A stretch of 64,000 bases of DNA from Phycomyces blakesleeanus NRRL 1555(-) (lineage: Eukaryota > Mucoromycota > Mucoromycetes > Mucorales > Phycomycetaceae): NCBI RefSeq assembly GCF_001638985.1, contig NW_017265171.1:248001-312000 (forward strand), read 5' to 3'. Shown piece by piece: positions 49,628 through 59,985 of the stretch. The notes under the pieces are model-generated. The model searched no databases and was not told the DNA's origin. It saw only the letters and a list, made by a program, of their open reading frames with translations. The position numbers and the translations under genes were made by a program. Numbering within the stretch: the first letter of the stretch is position 1; each line of letters starts with the position of its first letter.

Positions 49628-50986
49628 ATGGCTCTTCCCGCTAAAGTACCGGACCCACCTATTGGGTCCACCACAACACTAGGTCAAGCCAATATAACCA
49701 CTCCACAACCCTCTACTACTACCTCTACCACAACCAACACTAGGTCATATCTCGATGTCGCCACAGCCACTCCCGCCCCCGGTCAAGTACCAGTCGTTCT
49801 TTTCTCTAACTTGCCGACATCTACGGATCGCGTCTGGCGCGAAAGTACATCTCGTCATTCGGTATTCTTCACCCCACCAACTGATTCCACCCTTACCTCT
49901 GAATTCTGGACTGCTCTCAGAGCAAGCGTTCCTACGGCATGCACCTTGGGAATATCATTCGCTCATCGTCAACCGCTCATCCACGAATTGCACCTGACCA
50001 ATTCTACCATCTGCACCGAACTCTGTTCCAAAGGCTTCCTGGTTGGAGGCCAAACGTACTTCCCCTCTATGGGTATTGCCCCAGGCACAAAAATCTTGCG
50101 TATCTCCCTCTCCCAGCTTCCATACCTTCCTTCCCCTCTGCTTGAAGAGGCTATCAAAACAGCCTTGGCCGCATATGGCACCGTCCGCGAAGTCGGTTTG
50201 CATCTTCGTGCCAATTTTTTTGATGGCACTGGTTTTGCTTACCTTGAACGACCACCCAACCCCGATGCCACCCTTGCCAAACTCTCATACAAGATCCCGT
50301 ATGATGGCGACTTGTACTTCTTAGGTACCTGGAAACAGATGGGTATTCACTGTAATTATTGTAAAGTTATGGGCCATGCTATCGAAAACTGTCCAGACCG
50401 CCCCAAAGATTCCCGACGCTGCTTCACTTGTGACCAGACTGGTCACTTGCAACATGCCTGCCCCAGAGCACCCCCCACGGACGCCAGCTCTTCCAAGAGA
50501 CCCCGCAAGGTTCCCACGACACATGACTCCCCTGATCGCTCACGCAAGACTACTCCCGGTGCGTCTCACAGACCTCCGGCCAAGAAATCGATTCCCCCTC
50601 GCGGTACACCTACGATGGCTGAGGGATCCCAGGCTACTACCACCACCTCCCGCACGAATTCCTCGACACCGCGACGACCCTCTGTCCCCGCTGTTCCTAC
50701 TTCCCCCCGCCAGTCTGCCAACAGGTTTGCTGCACTTGACGGACTAACTGACAACAGCCGCACAGGCGCACTCTTCGACCCCACTCTGCCTCTTCCTCAG
50801 ACACACAACACCCAGTATGATCCCGTCTTTCACCCCCTCCACAACGCTTTTCTTCCCTCCAACTACACTTCCGGCTCCACTAAAGACGAAGAAGAATTTC
50901 ACCCCAGCGCTTTTGACGGCGACGACGACCAAGACTCCCAGAATATCCTAACTGATGACGAGATGGCAGACGGCGATCATTCTTAA
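49628..50986 (+). CDS. LINE ORF1: Gag-like RNA-binding protein
   Basis: 452 aa if translation starts at the ATG inside the LINE; an ATG at 49616 lies in the target duplication and is not part of the element. The N-terminal third is rich in Thr, Pro and Ser. A middle region has an RRM-like stretch (PSPLLEEAIKTALAAYG, TGFAYLERPP), and two CCHC zinc knuckles follow: CNYCKVMGHAIENC (from residue 242) and CFTCDQTGHLQHAC (from residue 265). The C-terminal tail is basic and Ser/Pro-rich, then acidic (DGDDDQDSQN). It should coat the LINE RNA. The stop is followed after four bases by the ORF2 ATG. Confidence 0.9.
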   Translation: MALPAKVPDPPIGSTTTLGQANITTPQPSTTTSTTTNTRSYLDVATATPAPGQVPVVLFSNLPTSTDRVWRESTSRHSVFFTPPTDSTLTSEFWTALRASVPTACTLGISFAHRQPLIHELHLTNSTICTELCSKGFLVGGQTYFPSMGIAPGTKILRISLSQLPYLPSPLLEEAIKTALAAYGTVREVGLHLRANFFDGTGFAYLERPPNPDATLAKLSYKIPYDGDLYFLGTWKQMGIHCNYCKVMGHAIENCPDRPKDSRRCFTCDQTGHLQHACPRAPPTDASSSKRPRKVPTTHDSPDRSRKTTPGASHRPPAKKSIPPRGTPTMAEGSQATTTTSRTNSSTPRRPSVPAVPTSPRQSANRFAALDGLTDNSRTGALFDPTLPLPQTHNTQYDPVFHPLHNAFLPSNYTSGSTKDEEEFHPSAFDGDDDQDSQNILTDDEMADGDHS

Positions 50987-50990
50987 ATTT

Positions 50991-53900
50991 ATGATTAATA
51001 TAGCCTCCATGAACTGCCGCGGACTTGTCAAGTCCGGAAACACCAATAATCGCTCTCTCTTTATTAGATATCTTCGCTCCCTCTCTCTAGACATACTTGC
51101 CCTTCAAGAAACTCACGCCAACACAGACGCTCTTCAACAGACGTTTCATCTTCAATTTCAAGCATCCGACTCACTATGGTCTCCTCACTGTGGTTTGGTT
51201 TCCCTCTCTCCCCTCATTTCTTTTACTGATCCTCTTTTTTCTCTCTGTGGTCGTTGCATTACTGCCACCGTTGTTCACTCTTCCAATTTGTTTGCCCCAT
51301 TTCGTATTTGCGTTTTATATGTCCCTGCTTCATATCGTCCTCGATATGATTTTCTCACCTCTCTCCTATCCTCCCCACATCTTCTCCCTTCCCTTCCTTC
51401 TCGCTTTCTTATGCTAGGAGATTTTAATTATTCCTCATATGCAAATGCCTCTCGTGCTGGCCTCGCGCCACGTCTATGGCTGCATTTTGTCGCTAACCAC
51501 TTTGTAGACTGTGTCACTTTGTCTGACGCTCAACCTATGCCTACCTTTCATCGCGACCTTTCCTCTTCGACTATCGACTACATATATGCCTCCAAGGATA
51601 TAGCGTCTTGTCACTCTTCGTCCACCGTCACATTTGTTCAGCCCCTGTGGACCGATCATTGCCTTGTACGTACCTGTCTTAGTTTTCCTATGCTGTCTCA
51701 CATTGGTCGAGGTTTGTGGCGTGCGAACCCTCGTTTGGCGAACATCCCTTCCTTCCGCTCCTCCCTGTCCGACTGTCTTTCATCCTTCATACCACTACTC
51801 TCGCCTTCAATTTCCCCCCAATCACAGTGGGATCTGATCAAAGTCGAAGTGGCTCGTTTCACACGTTCATATTCACGCACAACCCGCCCATCACTTGCCA
51901 CTTTGGAGGTAAAGCTTCAGAGTAAACGTGACCATTTGATACATAGATTTCGACATCAGCCTGCTCAGAACTTCCAGCTGCCCATCGTCGAGCGTCAACT
52001 TCAGCAAGTTCAACAGGAACGCACCGAGATACTAGCACTCCGCGCCGGAAAACACTGGAGAGAACAAGGCGAAACTTCCGCTGGGTTTTTGAAACGCACA
52101 GTTGCTTTTCGCCAAGCTCGAACCACAATAACCAGCCTCCGCCACCCCTTCACCGACACCTTATGCACTGATCCCGATGATCTTACGGAAGCTGCTGCTG
52201 CATTTTATGAAGATCTTTACACACCCGACCCTCCTGCTCAGACAGCTATCGACGACCTCCTCCTTCACTTGCCACCAGACCTCTTTCTTTCCGAAACTAC
52301 CTCCACGACCCTCCTTAAACCCTTCACCTTGGATGACATCCGAGACGGCGCCACTCGCACTCCTAATGCCAGTAGCCCTGGGCCGGATGGCCTGCCTTAT
52401 GAGATTCTGCGATTAATTATGGATCATCCGATGTGTGCTGTCTTACTTGTTCGAATATTTAACGATGGGCTTGCCCTCGGCGTGTTCCCTTCGTCCTGGC
52501 AATCAACCTGCGTCTCTCTTCTTCCCAAGAAAGGTGACCTCACCTCCCTCCGCAACTGGCGCCCGATCGCTCTCATCAATACCGATGCCAAAGTGTTCAC
52601 TCGCCTCATCAATCGTCGCATGGTGCCTGCTGCTTCCTCCCTTGTTACGCCCTTCCAGACCGGGTTTGTCCAAGGACGCTTCATTGCTGACAATGGCATG
52701 CTGACCAAGTTGGTTATGGCACAGGCTAGACAGGACGGTTCATCTGGTATAGGCCTTCTTTTGGATCAGGAGAAAGCTTACGACAGAGTCCATCCCGACT
52801 ACCTTCGCCAGGTCTTGCAGCATTTCAACTTTCCCCCTTCCCTCGTTACCTGTATATCTCAACTTTTCTTCTCTACACAGATTCGAATCAATGTCAATGG
52901 ACACCTATCCCGATCATTCCTTCAGGCTCGTGGACTCCGGCAGGGTGATCCTCTTTCTCCTGTACTCTTTAACCTTGCATTCGAACCTTTGTTGCGTCGT
53001 GTGATTCATGATCCTTCCTTTGCCGGATTTTCTCCATCACCACGCACTGCTATTCCACCACCTCCGCCCATCAAGCTCTTGGCCTATGCCGACGATCTGC
53101 TAGTCTTTCTGCCTGATGCCGCCCACTTGTCCCGTCTTCATCATCATCTTCTCACATACTCTCATGCCTCCAATGCTCGCATCAATCTCCATAAAACTGA
53201 AGCTTTCTCCCTGTCCGGTCTTCCACTGCCAGAATGGCGCCCCGTCCTACAACAATTCGACATCACCGCCTGGTCTGACAGATCTTCCTCCACTCCCCTG
53301 CGATATCTCGGCTTTCCTCTTATTCAATCCTTACCTCAGCGCAATTCTTTCTGTGACAACATTCTTTCCAAGATTGAATCTACCTGTAATATCCACCACT
53401 CTCGCTCTCTCTCTATTCGTGGCCGTGCCACAGTGCTCAACTCTCTCATCCTCTCTAAGCTCTGGCACGTCCTCAGAGTTGTCACTGTACCTCTATCCTT
53501 TTTCCGTCGACTTCGCTCGATCATGAGTAAGTTTATACAATACCGCTCCTTTCCTCCCATTTCTCTCGGCACTTTCTGCCAGCCTATTCGGCTCGGCGGT
53601 CTAGGGGTCCTTGATCCTCAGGTTCAACAGGCTGCTCTTCAGTTGCGCTGGCTCCGGCCTCTCGTCCGCTCTCCGCTGTCCCCCTCTGGCCTGGTCCCGC
53701 CTTGGTTCTCTTACGTCCTCCGCCTCGACTCCTCATCTGCTGATCCACTCGTTCCTTTGATATTTCCATCTCTCCGATCCTCTCATCAGCGTGATTTCGA
53801 CTCTCCTCTGGCCACCCTACTTGCTGCCATTGATCTTCTCCCTCACAACTTCTCTGACGTGGTAGTCAACCTCCCCACCTGTCTCTCTCTGCCTCTCTCC

Positions 53901-54782
53901 TATCTCACTACCGCACAACCAGACCACCCTCCCTTTCCATCTGCATGGCGCGATCTCCGGGTTTCCGACGCCTATGAAGTAGATCCTAGTTTCGGCGTGC
54001 TTGCCCAACGCCCCCTCCACCGCATACTCCGTCGTCCTATTGTCCTTCACCGGTTCTTCGAACGTCTCTACACTCGCTCTCTTGTCTTGCACCCTGTCTT
54101 GTATCGTGCCACCATTCCCCCCGCGATCTGTGCCATACAGTTTCCTTCGCTAGATATGCCTTCCGGTACAGCTGTCGATGTGCGTCCTTTCTTGACGGCT
54201 CTTGTCCCCGGCATCCCTTGGCATCGTTTGTCCACCCAGTCTTTCCGCCTACTCTGCAATTTCCACTCCAAATCCGCACGCCCCATAAGCCCCACACTCG
54301 TCCCTCGCCAGCTTCGTCGGTTTTGGTCCTTCCCCCTGCCGCATGGGGCCCGCAACGTTTGGTTTCGTGCCCTGCACAAGAACATTCCTTGCCGTTCTCG
54401 CCTCAATTCTAGGATCCCTACCGCTTTCCCAGACCCATCCTGTGCCCTCTGCTCTCACCCTCTGGACAATCAAACTCATTTTTTGTTCCAGTGTCCGGTC
54501 AAACTGTCCGTATGGTCGTCAATCTGGACGTTGTACTTTGCCCAGACCGCGACACCCACTGTCTTGCTTTCTGGTTTGCAATCCTTCACATTCCCTCCTT
54601 GCACCGATTCTTCTCTTTTTGCTGCCTCAATTTTTGGCTGCACGCTGCTGGCTATATGGCGCCATCATTGGCTGTTCATATTTGATCACGTTCCTTTTGT
54701 CTCCTCCGCTGCCTTTTCCACTGCTTCCTCTCTTCTCGACCGCCTCAAGAGCGAACTTGCTCTCGACTTTCCCCCCCTTTAG
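50991..54782 (+). CDS. LINE ORF2: endonuclease and reverse transcriptase
   Basis: 1,263 aa from the ATG four bases after the ORF1 stop; an upstream ATG at 50955 would overlap ORF1 instead. The AP-type endonuclease fills residues 1-235: SMNCRGL, LQETHA (E40), MLGDFN (D144, N146), TIDYIY and TDHCLV (D222, H223). The reverse transcriptase spans about 470-780: NWRPIALINTDAK, LLDQEKAYDRV, GLRQGDPLSPVLFNL and the catalytic LAYADD (D701, D702). The C-terminal region has the zinc-finger-like CALCSHPLDNQTHFLFQC. No RNase H domain is seen, as in L1-type elements. No stop or frameshift, so the copy may be competent. Confidence 0.95.
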   Translation: MINIASMNCRGLVKSGNTNNRSLFIRYLRSLSLDILALQETHANTDALQQTFHLQFQASDSLWSPHCGLVSLSPLISFTDPLFSLCGRCITATVVHSSNLFAPFRICVLYVPASYRPRYDFLTSLLSSPHLLPSLPSRFLMLGDFNYSSYANASRAGLAPRLWLHFVANHFVDCVTLSDAQPMPTFHRDLSSSTIDYIYASKDIASCHSSSTVTFVQPLWTDHCLVRTCLSFPMLSHIGRGLWRANPRLANIPSFRSSLSDCLSSFIPLLSPSISPQSQWDLIKVEVARFTRSYSRTTRPSLATLEVKLQSKRDHLIHRFRHQPAQNFQLPIVERQLQQVQQERTEILALRAGKHWREQGETSAGFLKRTVAFRQARTTITSLRHPFTDTLCTDPDDLTEAAAAFYEDLYTPDPPAQTAIDDLLLHLPPDLFLSETTSTTLLKPFTLDDIRDGATRTPNASSPGPDGLPYEILRLIMDHPMCAVLLVRIFNDGLALGVFPSSWQSTCVSLLPKKGDLTSLRNWRPIALINTDAKVFTRLINRRMVPAASSLVTPFQTGFVQGRFIADNGMLTKLVMAQARQDGSSGIGLLLDQEKAYDRVHPDYLRQVLQHFNFPPSLVTCISQLFFSTQIRINVNGHLSRSFLQARGLRQGDPLSPVLFNLAFEPLLRRVIHDPSFAGFSPSPRTAIPPPPPIKLLAYADDLLVFLPDAAHLSRLHHHLLTYSHASNARINLHKTEAFSLSGLPLPEWRPVLQQFDITAWSDRSSSTPLRYLGFPLIQSLPQRNSFCDNILSKIESTCNIHHSRSLSIRGRATVLNSLILSKLWHVLRVVTVPLSFFRRLRSIMSKFIQYRSFPPISLGTFCQPIRLGGLGVLDPQVQQAALQLRWLRPLVRSPLSPSGLVPPWFSYVLRLDSSSADPLVPLIFPSLRSSHQRDFDSPLATLLAAIDLLPHNFSDVVVNLPTCLSLPLSYLTTAQPDHPPFPSAWRDLRVSDAYEVDPSFGVLAQRPLHRILRRPIVLHRFFERLYTRSLVLHPVLYRATIPPAICAIQFPSLDMPSGTAVDVRPFLTALVPGIPWHRLSTQSFRLLCNFHSKSARPISPTLVPRQLRRFWSFPLPHGARNVWFRALHKNIPCRSRLNSRIPTAFPDPSCALCSHPLDNQTHFLFQCPVKLSVWSSIWTLYFAQTATPTVLLSGLQSFTFPPCTDSSLFAASIFGCTLLAIWRHHWLFIFDHVPFVSSAAFSTASSLLDRLKSELALDFPPL

Positions 54783-54953
54783 CTTCCTTCCATACCTCCA
54801 CAATATATATAACCACAAACATATAAATAGAAAAACATTGTAAAAATATAAAAGCCAAAAACAAGTCGTGATTTTCCTCTTTTGCCTTGCAGCATAGAGG
54901 CTCACTAATAAACTAGAGCCTTCGGCTCCCTACAAAAAAAAAAATGCTAGTTA

Positions 54954-56420
54954 TACTATTTGGAGAATTATTTTTAAAATTGCTATTACATTTTTCTTTT
55001 TTTTATTTCTCTTTTTTTTTCTTTTTTTTATTTCTATTTTTTTTATTTCTTTTTTTTTTATTTCTTTTTTTTTCTTTTTTTTTATTTCTTTTTTTTATTT
55101 TTTTTTTTAATTTTTTTTTTATTTCTTTTTTTTTTATTTTTTTATTTTTTTTTTATTTCTTTTTTTTATTTTTTTTATTTTTTCATCTCTTTTTTTTTTC
55201 ATCTCTTTTTTTATTTCTTTTTTTTGTCATGAGCTTGTGCTATTTTTTGTTACTGTTTTTGTGTGTGTAATATTTGGGTTTTTTTTGGTATTTTGTATCA
55301 TGAGGGTTTCCAAAATTGAGATCGGGTAGTATTGTGAGCAAAGCATAATTCTTGGACCGCTTTCAGTTGTTTAACAGATTGTTGGACATTTACTTGTTTC
55401 GAGTGCAGATTACAAAGAGTTGTTGAGTTTGATATTAAGAAGATCAGGATTCTGACATTGTAAAATGGTTGGAGCAGGTGCTGAATAAATATAGCATTTT
55501 TGGATTCTTTTTTGTAATGGTATTAGATGCTTGTGTAGGACCAGGTTCATAAGAAATACAATTGCTGTGGTAGTCAATCAGATTACTGGATATTTGAGAT
55601 AAAAATTGGCAAGTTTTTGTGTGGTCGGTAGAGTGAATTCTACTGTTGGATTTCGAAAAAGTATAGTCGGTGAAATGCACTTAAAAGCATTATGAATATG
55701 TGTAGACTGGTTCCTATCGTACAGGTAGATGTTTGATCTTGTAGTTTCTTTGTAGGTGGAGGGTTGAATCGTCACGTTTTCTTTTCAGGTTTATAGCTTT
55801 TGTTCAAAATACTATAGATTATTTAGAGATTAATATCAATGACTCCGAGGTATAGGCTTTATTTACATACAGAAACATAATGTGATCTGGAAATAATAAA
55901 AAAATCCATGAGGTGTAGAGCTTTAGGCAGTGTTTTCATTGTCAGAGTAATATTTAGTTGTTGAAGTGAGCATGAGAATGAGATTTATTGCTGATTTAAG
56001 AAGAGAAATAAACAGTTTTGGTATATAAACACCAAATGGAAAGAGAGAGAATTATGATATCTCTTTTAAAAAAGAATGTTTATAATAAATTTATGGCTGC
56101 GGGTAATATATTGTCCTATTTATTTTTTATCTCCTTGAGTTCAATTTTACTACTTTATTTAGTGGACCTTGGAATATTATTTTTTGATATAAAAAGCTGA
56201 AAATATAATGACTAATACTATTTAACAACAACTCAATCTTCTTTACATCTATTCTTGCTGCTTCAACTTGTGTTCTGATTTTTATCTTGCATCTTAAGTA
56301 ATTACTATTTAATTATAACTGCTATGTGCTAGATATAACTATATTTATATAAAATATGTCACTTTAACATATCTTCCTATTTCTTTATTTTTTCACCTTT
56401 TATTATCAGAAAACCCTACA
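54954..56420. other. Transposon interior, T-rich low-complexity block then unassigned DNA
   Basis: 54985-55225 is almost pure T with scattered A and C. The rest, to 56420, has no recognisable gene; open stretches on both strands are short and motif-free. Confidence 0.55.
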
Positions 56421-56804
56421 ATGTTACACGAAAAACTTGAAGAATATAACAGTGCCTTTGAAAAAATCATGGAAGAGCTTGAAGAGCCTGAAATGCCAGA
56501 AAATCCAAAAAGTTCTGCCCCGTCAACAACAGACGAAACCCCCAAAAAAAGTAGAGGGCAATATCAAAAGCCTACGGATAAAGATATAAAAAAGCTTCTT
56601 TATCTCTACTTCATAAGGGGATTAACTATCGAAAAAGCCAGCAAGATAGTAAATATGAAACAAACAACTGCTGGTGGCTATATTTTGAAGTGGAGAAAGT
56701 CTCCAGTTGTTTTTTTCATTAAAAACAACAAGGAGGCTACAAGTGACAAAAAAATGAATCTTTTATTCGAAACTTACTCTGCAATAAAGAAAGCATACAA
56801 ATAA
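56421..56804 (+). CDS. Helix-turn-helix protein carried by the large transposon
   Basis: 127 aa, intact. An acidic N-terminus (ELEEPEMPENP) leads into KKSRGQYQKPTDKDIKKLLY and a helix-turn-helix region, GLTIEKASKIVNMKQTTAGG. The arrangement (a short basic G-Q/S-Y segment, then a predicted helix, then the HTH) parallels the N-terminal DNA-binding region of the element's own transposase (GRGSYRKYNQNQVNKLF, then ETGINVRTAQNYV). No DDE residues are present. It may be an accessory DNA-binding protein or repressor derived from a transposase N-terminus, or the first exon of a second, lost transposase. Its ATG follows a TATTTTTTCACC leader; there is no clear TATA box. Confidence 0.6.
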   Translation: MLHEKLEEYNSAFEKIMEELEEPEMPENPKSSAPSTTDETPKKSRGQYQKPTDKDIKKLLYLYFIRGLTIEKASKIVNMKQTTAGGYILKWRKSPVVFFIKNNKEATSDKKMNLLFETYSAIKKAYK

Positions 56805-57039
56805 TATCATTGCATTTTCAATTTTAACATAATTATTATAATGAGATACTTGCTTTATTATCTTATAACTGCAGTAAGGTATTTAACTTTAACAAAGTAA
56901 TCTGGAGAAAAGTTTGCATATTCTGTTAGTTCTCTCTATAGATATTTTCTATGACGTATCTTTGTAGAAAGATCTACATATATTGAAGTGCTATTACATT
57001 AGGCGTTTGGCACTTATATAAAAAAATATGGCAGTTATA
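56805..57039. other. Short unassigned interval before the right TIR
   Basis: Nothing recognised; 3' flank of the helix-turn-helix ORF. Confidence 0.4.
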
Positions 57040-57459
57040 TAAAAAAAATACGACGTTTACAAAAAAAAATACTACGGTTATATAAAAAAAATACAACGTT
57101 TACAAAAAAAAATACTACGGTTATATAAAAAAAATTCGACGTTTACAAAAAAAAATACGACGTTTACAAAAAAAAAGTACGACGTTTACAAAAAAAAGTA
57201 CGACGTTTACAAAAAAAAAATACTACGGTTATATAAAAAAAATTGTAAGGCGCAAGGATAAAAAAATTGAGTGCCATGTACCCTTCCGCCAATAGTAAAA
57301 GGGGGGGAGCAAATTCAGATGGCAATGGGAGCAAATTCAGTTGGCAATGGACGCAAATTCAATTTCTATGGAAGCCAATCAGATGTCAATGGGTTCTAAT
57401 TAGATGGAAACGGATGCTAATTAGATGGAAATGGGCGCCAATTGAATGGATAAAACCAG
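57040..57459 (-). repeat. Right terminal inverted repeat of the large transposon
   Basis: Inverted copy of 46726-47120 with the same subterminal motifs (ACTACGGTTATAT and ACGACGTTTACA in this orientation) and a few differences in motif number and homopolymer length. Confidence 0.88.
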
Positions 57460-59985
57460 TACTAGTTGCTTTATTCAGACTTTATACAGTCGAGACCAAA
57501 GATCAAGAGCCCGATTTCCGCATAGATTTACAGGGATACAAGTGGCTTTCTTTACCCATTAACATATTGATAGCTGTTTGAAGCAGTCTTTTTACAGTTC
57601 AATTCAACAGTCAAGGTTCAAATCCCCGTCAAAAATCACTGATATACTGCCACTTTTTAGTATTTACTTACTGCCAATTGTGTTTCTTTAGTCTACTCAC
57701 AGAAAAGGCCAACAATCAAGATGCCACTCTCCTTCTTGGATGTTAGGTATACCAGTATCTTTGGGTATTTACCTATTACCAGCTTTAGTTCGGTAGTCTT
57801 TTCACAATTGAGGCCAACACCCAAGATTCCATAGTTCATGCAGGGTTACTGGTATATATACCTCTTTGAGCATTTGCTTGGTGTCTGCTATATTTGTCTA
57901 GTCTTTTCATAGTCAAGGCTACTAATTGAGATTCCGCTGCTCATCTAGGGTAAAAGGTATATATGCTTTTTTTTTAATAGTTAATCATTGCTTATTGAAA
58001 TTGTCTAATAATTTTACAGTCAACGCTGATGATCAAGTTTCTGCTATTCGTCGAGGTAACAGGCGTACACCCTCCTTTGAATATCTTTCTGTCATCCATC
58101 ATATTTATCTAGTCATATCATAGTCCACACCAAGGTTCAAGAGTTTAGTCTCCACCCAGGTTCACAGACATTCAAGTATAATTGCCCTTTTAGGACTGCC
58201 GGCTGCTATTGCCTATTGCTTTTAATATATAGGTCAAGGGATAAATTTCCTACTCTCAACCATGAGCCACAGGTATCACCGTTTATTTTGAACATTTATT
58301 TATTATCGATTACATTTGATTAGTATTTTAAATCCGAGTCCAACGATCAAGCTTCAGCTTTCCGGGAAGGGTTGAAGATATCCATGTATCTTTGATTTTT
58401 TTTAATATCGACTGAATTTCTCTGGCGTTTGCACATTCAAGTCCATTGATCAAGTCTTTGGTCATTATCAAGTTTCCACTCAACATTATTGGGTAAAGGT
58501 ATATAAGATTCTTAGATTACTTTTTTACAGCCAATGACATTTATCAAGCGTTTTTAGAGTCCTGGTCAACGATCAAGATCCTGCTATTAATTCAACGTCT
58601 TAGATATATAAGTGTATTTAAATATTACTTTACTACTGATTCTATCTATTTAATCTTTTTTTTTTCTTTTTCTTTTTTACATTCTATGCTAGCCCTCACG
58701 GCTCTAGTCTCCATCAAGGCTTATAGACATACAAGGTTTTTTTATTGGAATATGTTCTTACTATCAGTTTTAATTTTTCTAGTAATTTCACAGTTCATAC
58801 CAACGATTAGGCGTCCGATTTCCATCCAGGGCTACAGGCATACATCTTTATTACACCATTTACTTACAGCCTGTTTTATATGTCCAGAATCTTCACAGCT
58901 CATGTCAACAGTCACGGTTTTGACCTACATCTCCAACCATAGGTATATATATATTTCCGAGAATTTACTTACTATTAGGTGTATTTTTCTAGTGTTTTCA
59001 TAGTAAAGACCAACGATTAATATTCCGACATTTTCCTACAGTCATAGACATACAAGTCTCTTTGAGCCTTTAGTTACTTTAAGCTGTATATTCCCATACT
59101 TTTTACGGCAAAGACCAGCGATCAAGGTTTCACTCTCCATAAAAATCCTCAGGTATACAAAGCTCTTTAAATATTTTCTTACTATCAATTAGATTATTCT
59201 AGTGTTTACACAGTCAAAGCCAAACTATAAAGCCTCTGTTGCCCGTCCAAGTTCTCCAGTATATATATATATATATTGAGCATCTACTTACTGGTTGTTG
59301 TTTTTAGTTATCTTGACATAGTCAAAACCAACGATTAAGGTTTCACCATACATCCAGGGTATGAGATACACATGTCTCGTTTAGTATTTAGCTATCAACT
59401 ATTATTTTGTCTAGCTTTTTTTTTTATATATTTTAAGCCAACGATCAAGTTTTGAGTATTTATTCATGATCACAGGTATATATTTCTTTTTGAACATATA
59501 CTTATTGTTGGCTTTCTTTTTTTAGTCTATTTACCACCAGGGCGAACGATCAATATTCCGCTGCCCATTTTGGGCTATATGTATACATGACTCTTTAAGC
59601 AGTTAATACTTGTCGCTTTTATTTGTCTAGTCTTTTAATCGCCAAGTCCAAAATTTATGGCTCTGCTCTACATCATGGGCCGTAGGTATACAAGTCTCTT
59701 TGTGAATCTATTCACTGATGGTTATAAATACTTATAATTTCACAGTTGGTGTCAAAGATCATTGTCTAACTCTTATTCATATGTTACAGGTATACATTGT
59801 TTAGTTGCCCATTTTTCTTTGAATGATGCTTGTATTTGCTTATTTTTTTTTCTCTTCGTAGTTTAGGTCAATTATCATGGTTCTATTCTTTATTAAGGAT
59901 TAAAGACATAGGAGGGGTTTTTAAAATTTTCTCACTGAAAATTGTATTTACTAATTTTTTTTACAGCCGATACCAGGTATCAGTA
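57460..59985 (+). repeat. 106-bp mini-exon-like tandem array, distal block
   Basis: About 23 further units, more diverged, with spacing near 106 bp. The pattern is TTTCACAGTCAAGGCCAACG, then CATCCAGGGTTACAG, then GTATACAAGTCTCTTTGAGC, then TTACTTACT, then TTTGTCTAG. It joins directly to the main block if the large transposon is removed. Several donors are lost (GACATAC, GATATAT), so these units are probably no longer functional even if the young ones are. It ends at CCGATACCAGGTATCAGTAT, next to a CACTA-like relic. Confidence 0.82.

Larger units (their letters stand above)
49626..54943 (+). mobile_element. L1-type LINE (non-LTR retrotransposon), uninterrupted ORFs
   Basis: Two uninterrupted ORFs, a 3' hairpin (GAGCC, TTC, GGCTC at 54916-54928) and an 11-A tail. 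The flanking sequence ATGCTAGTTA occurs at 49616-49625 and again at 54944-54953, and the match extends to about 14 bp if the A-tail is included: a target-site duplication from target-primed insertion. The LINE begins two bases before the ORF1 ATG, so either a 5' UTR is absent or the copy is slightly 5'-truncated. It is clearly richer in C and G than its surroundings, which marks it as foreign to the local base composition. Confidence 0.92.
46726..57459 (-). mobile_element. Large Tc1/IS630-superfamily DNA transposon with long TIRs and a nested LINE
   Basis: 10,734 bp, flanked by TA (46724-46725 and 57460-57461). Both ends start CTGGTTTTATCCATTCAATT and remain near-identical inverted copies for about 390 bp. 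Removing the element with one TA restores a continuous unit of the 106-bp array, which fixes the boundaries. The interior has a minus-strand DDE transposase near the left end and a plus-strand helix-turn-helix ORF near the right end. Subtracting the nested LINE leaves about 5.4 kb. TIRs this long are unusual for Tc1/mariner relatives. Confidence 0.92.
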
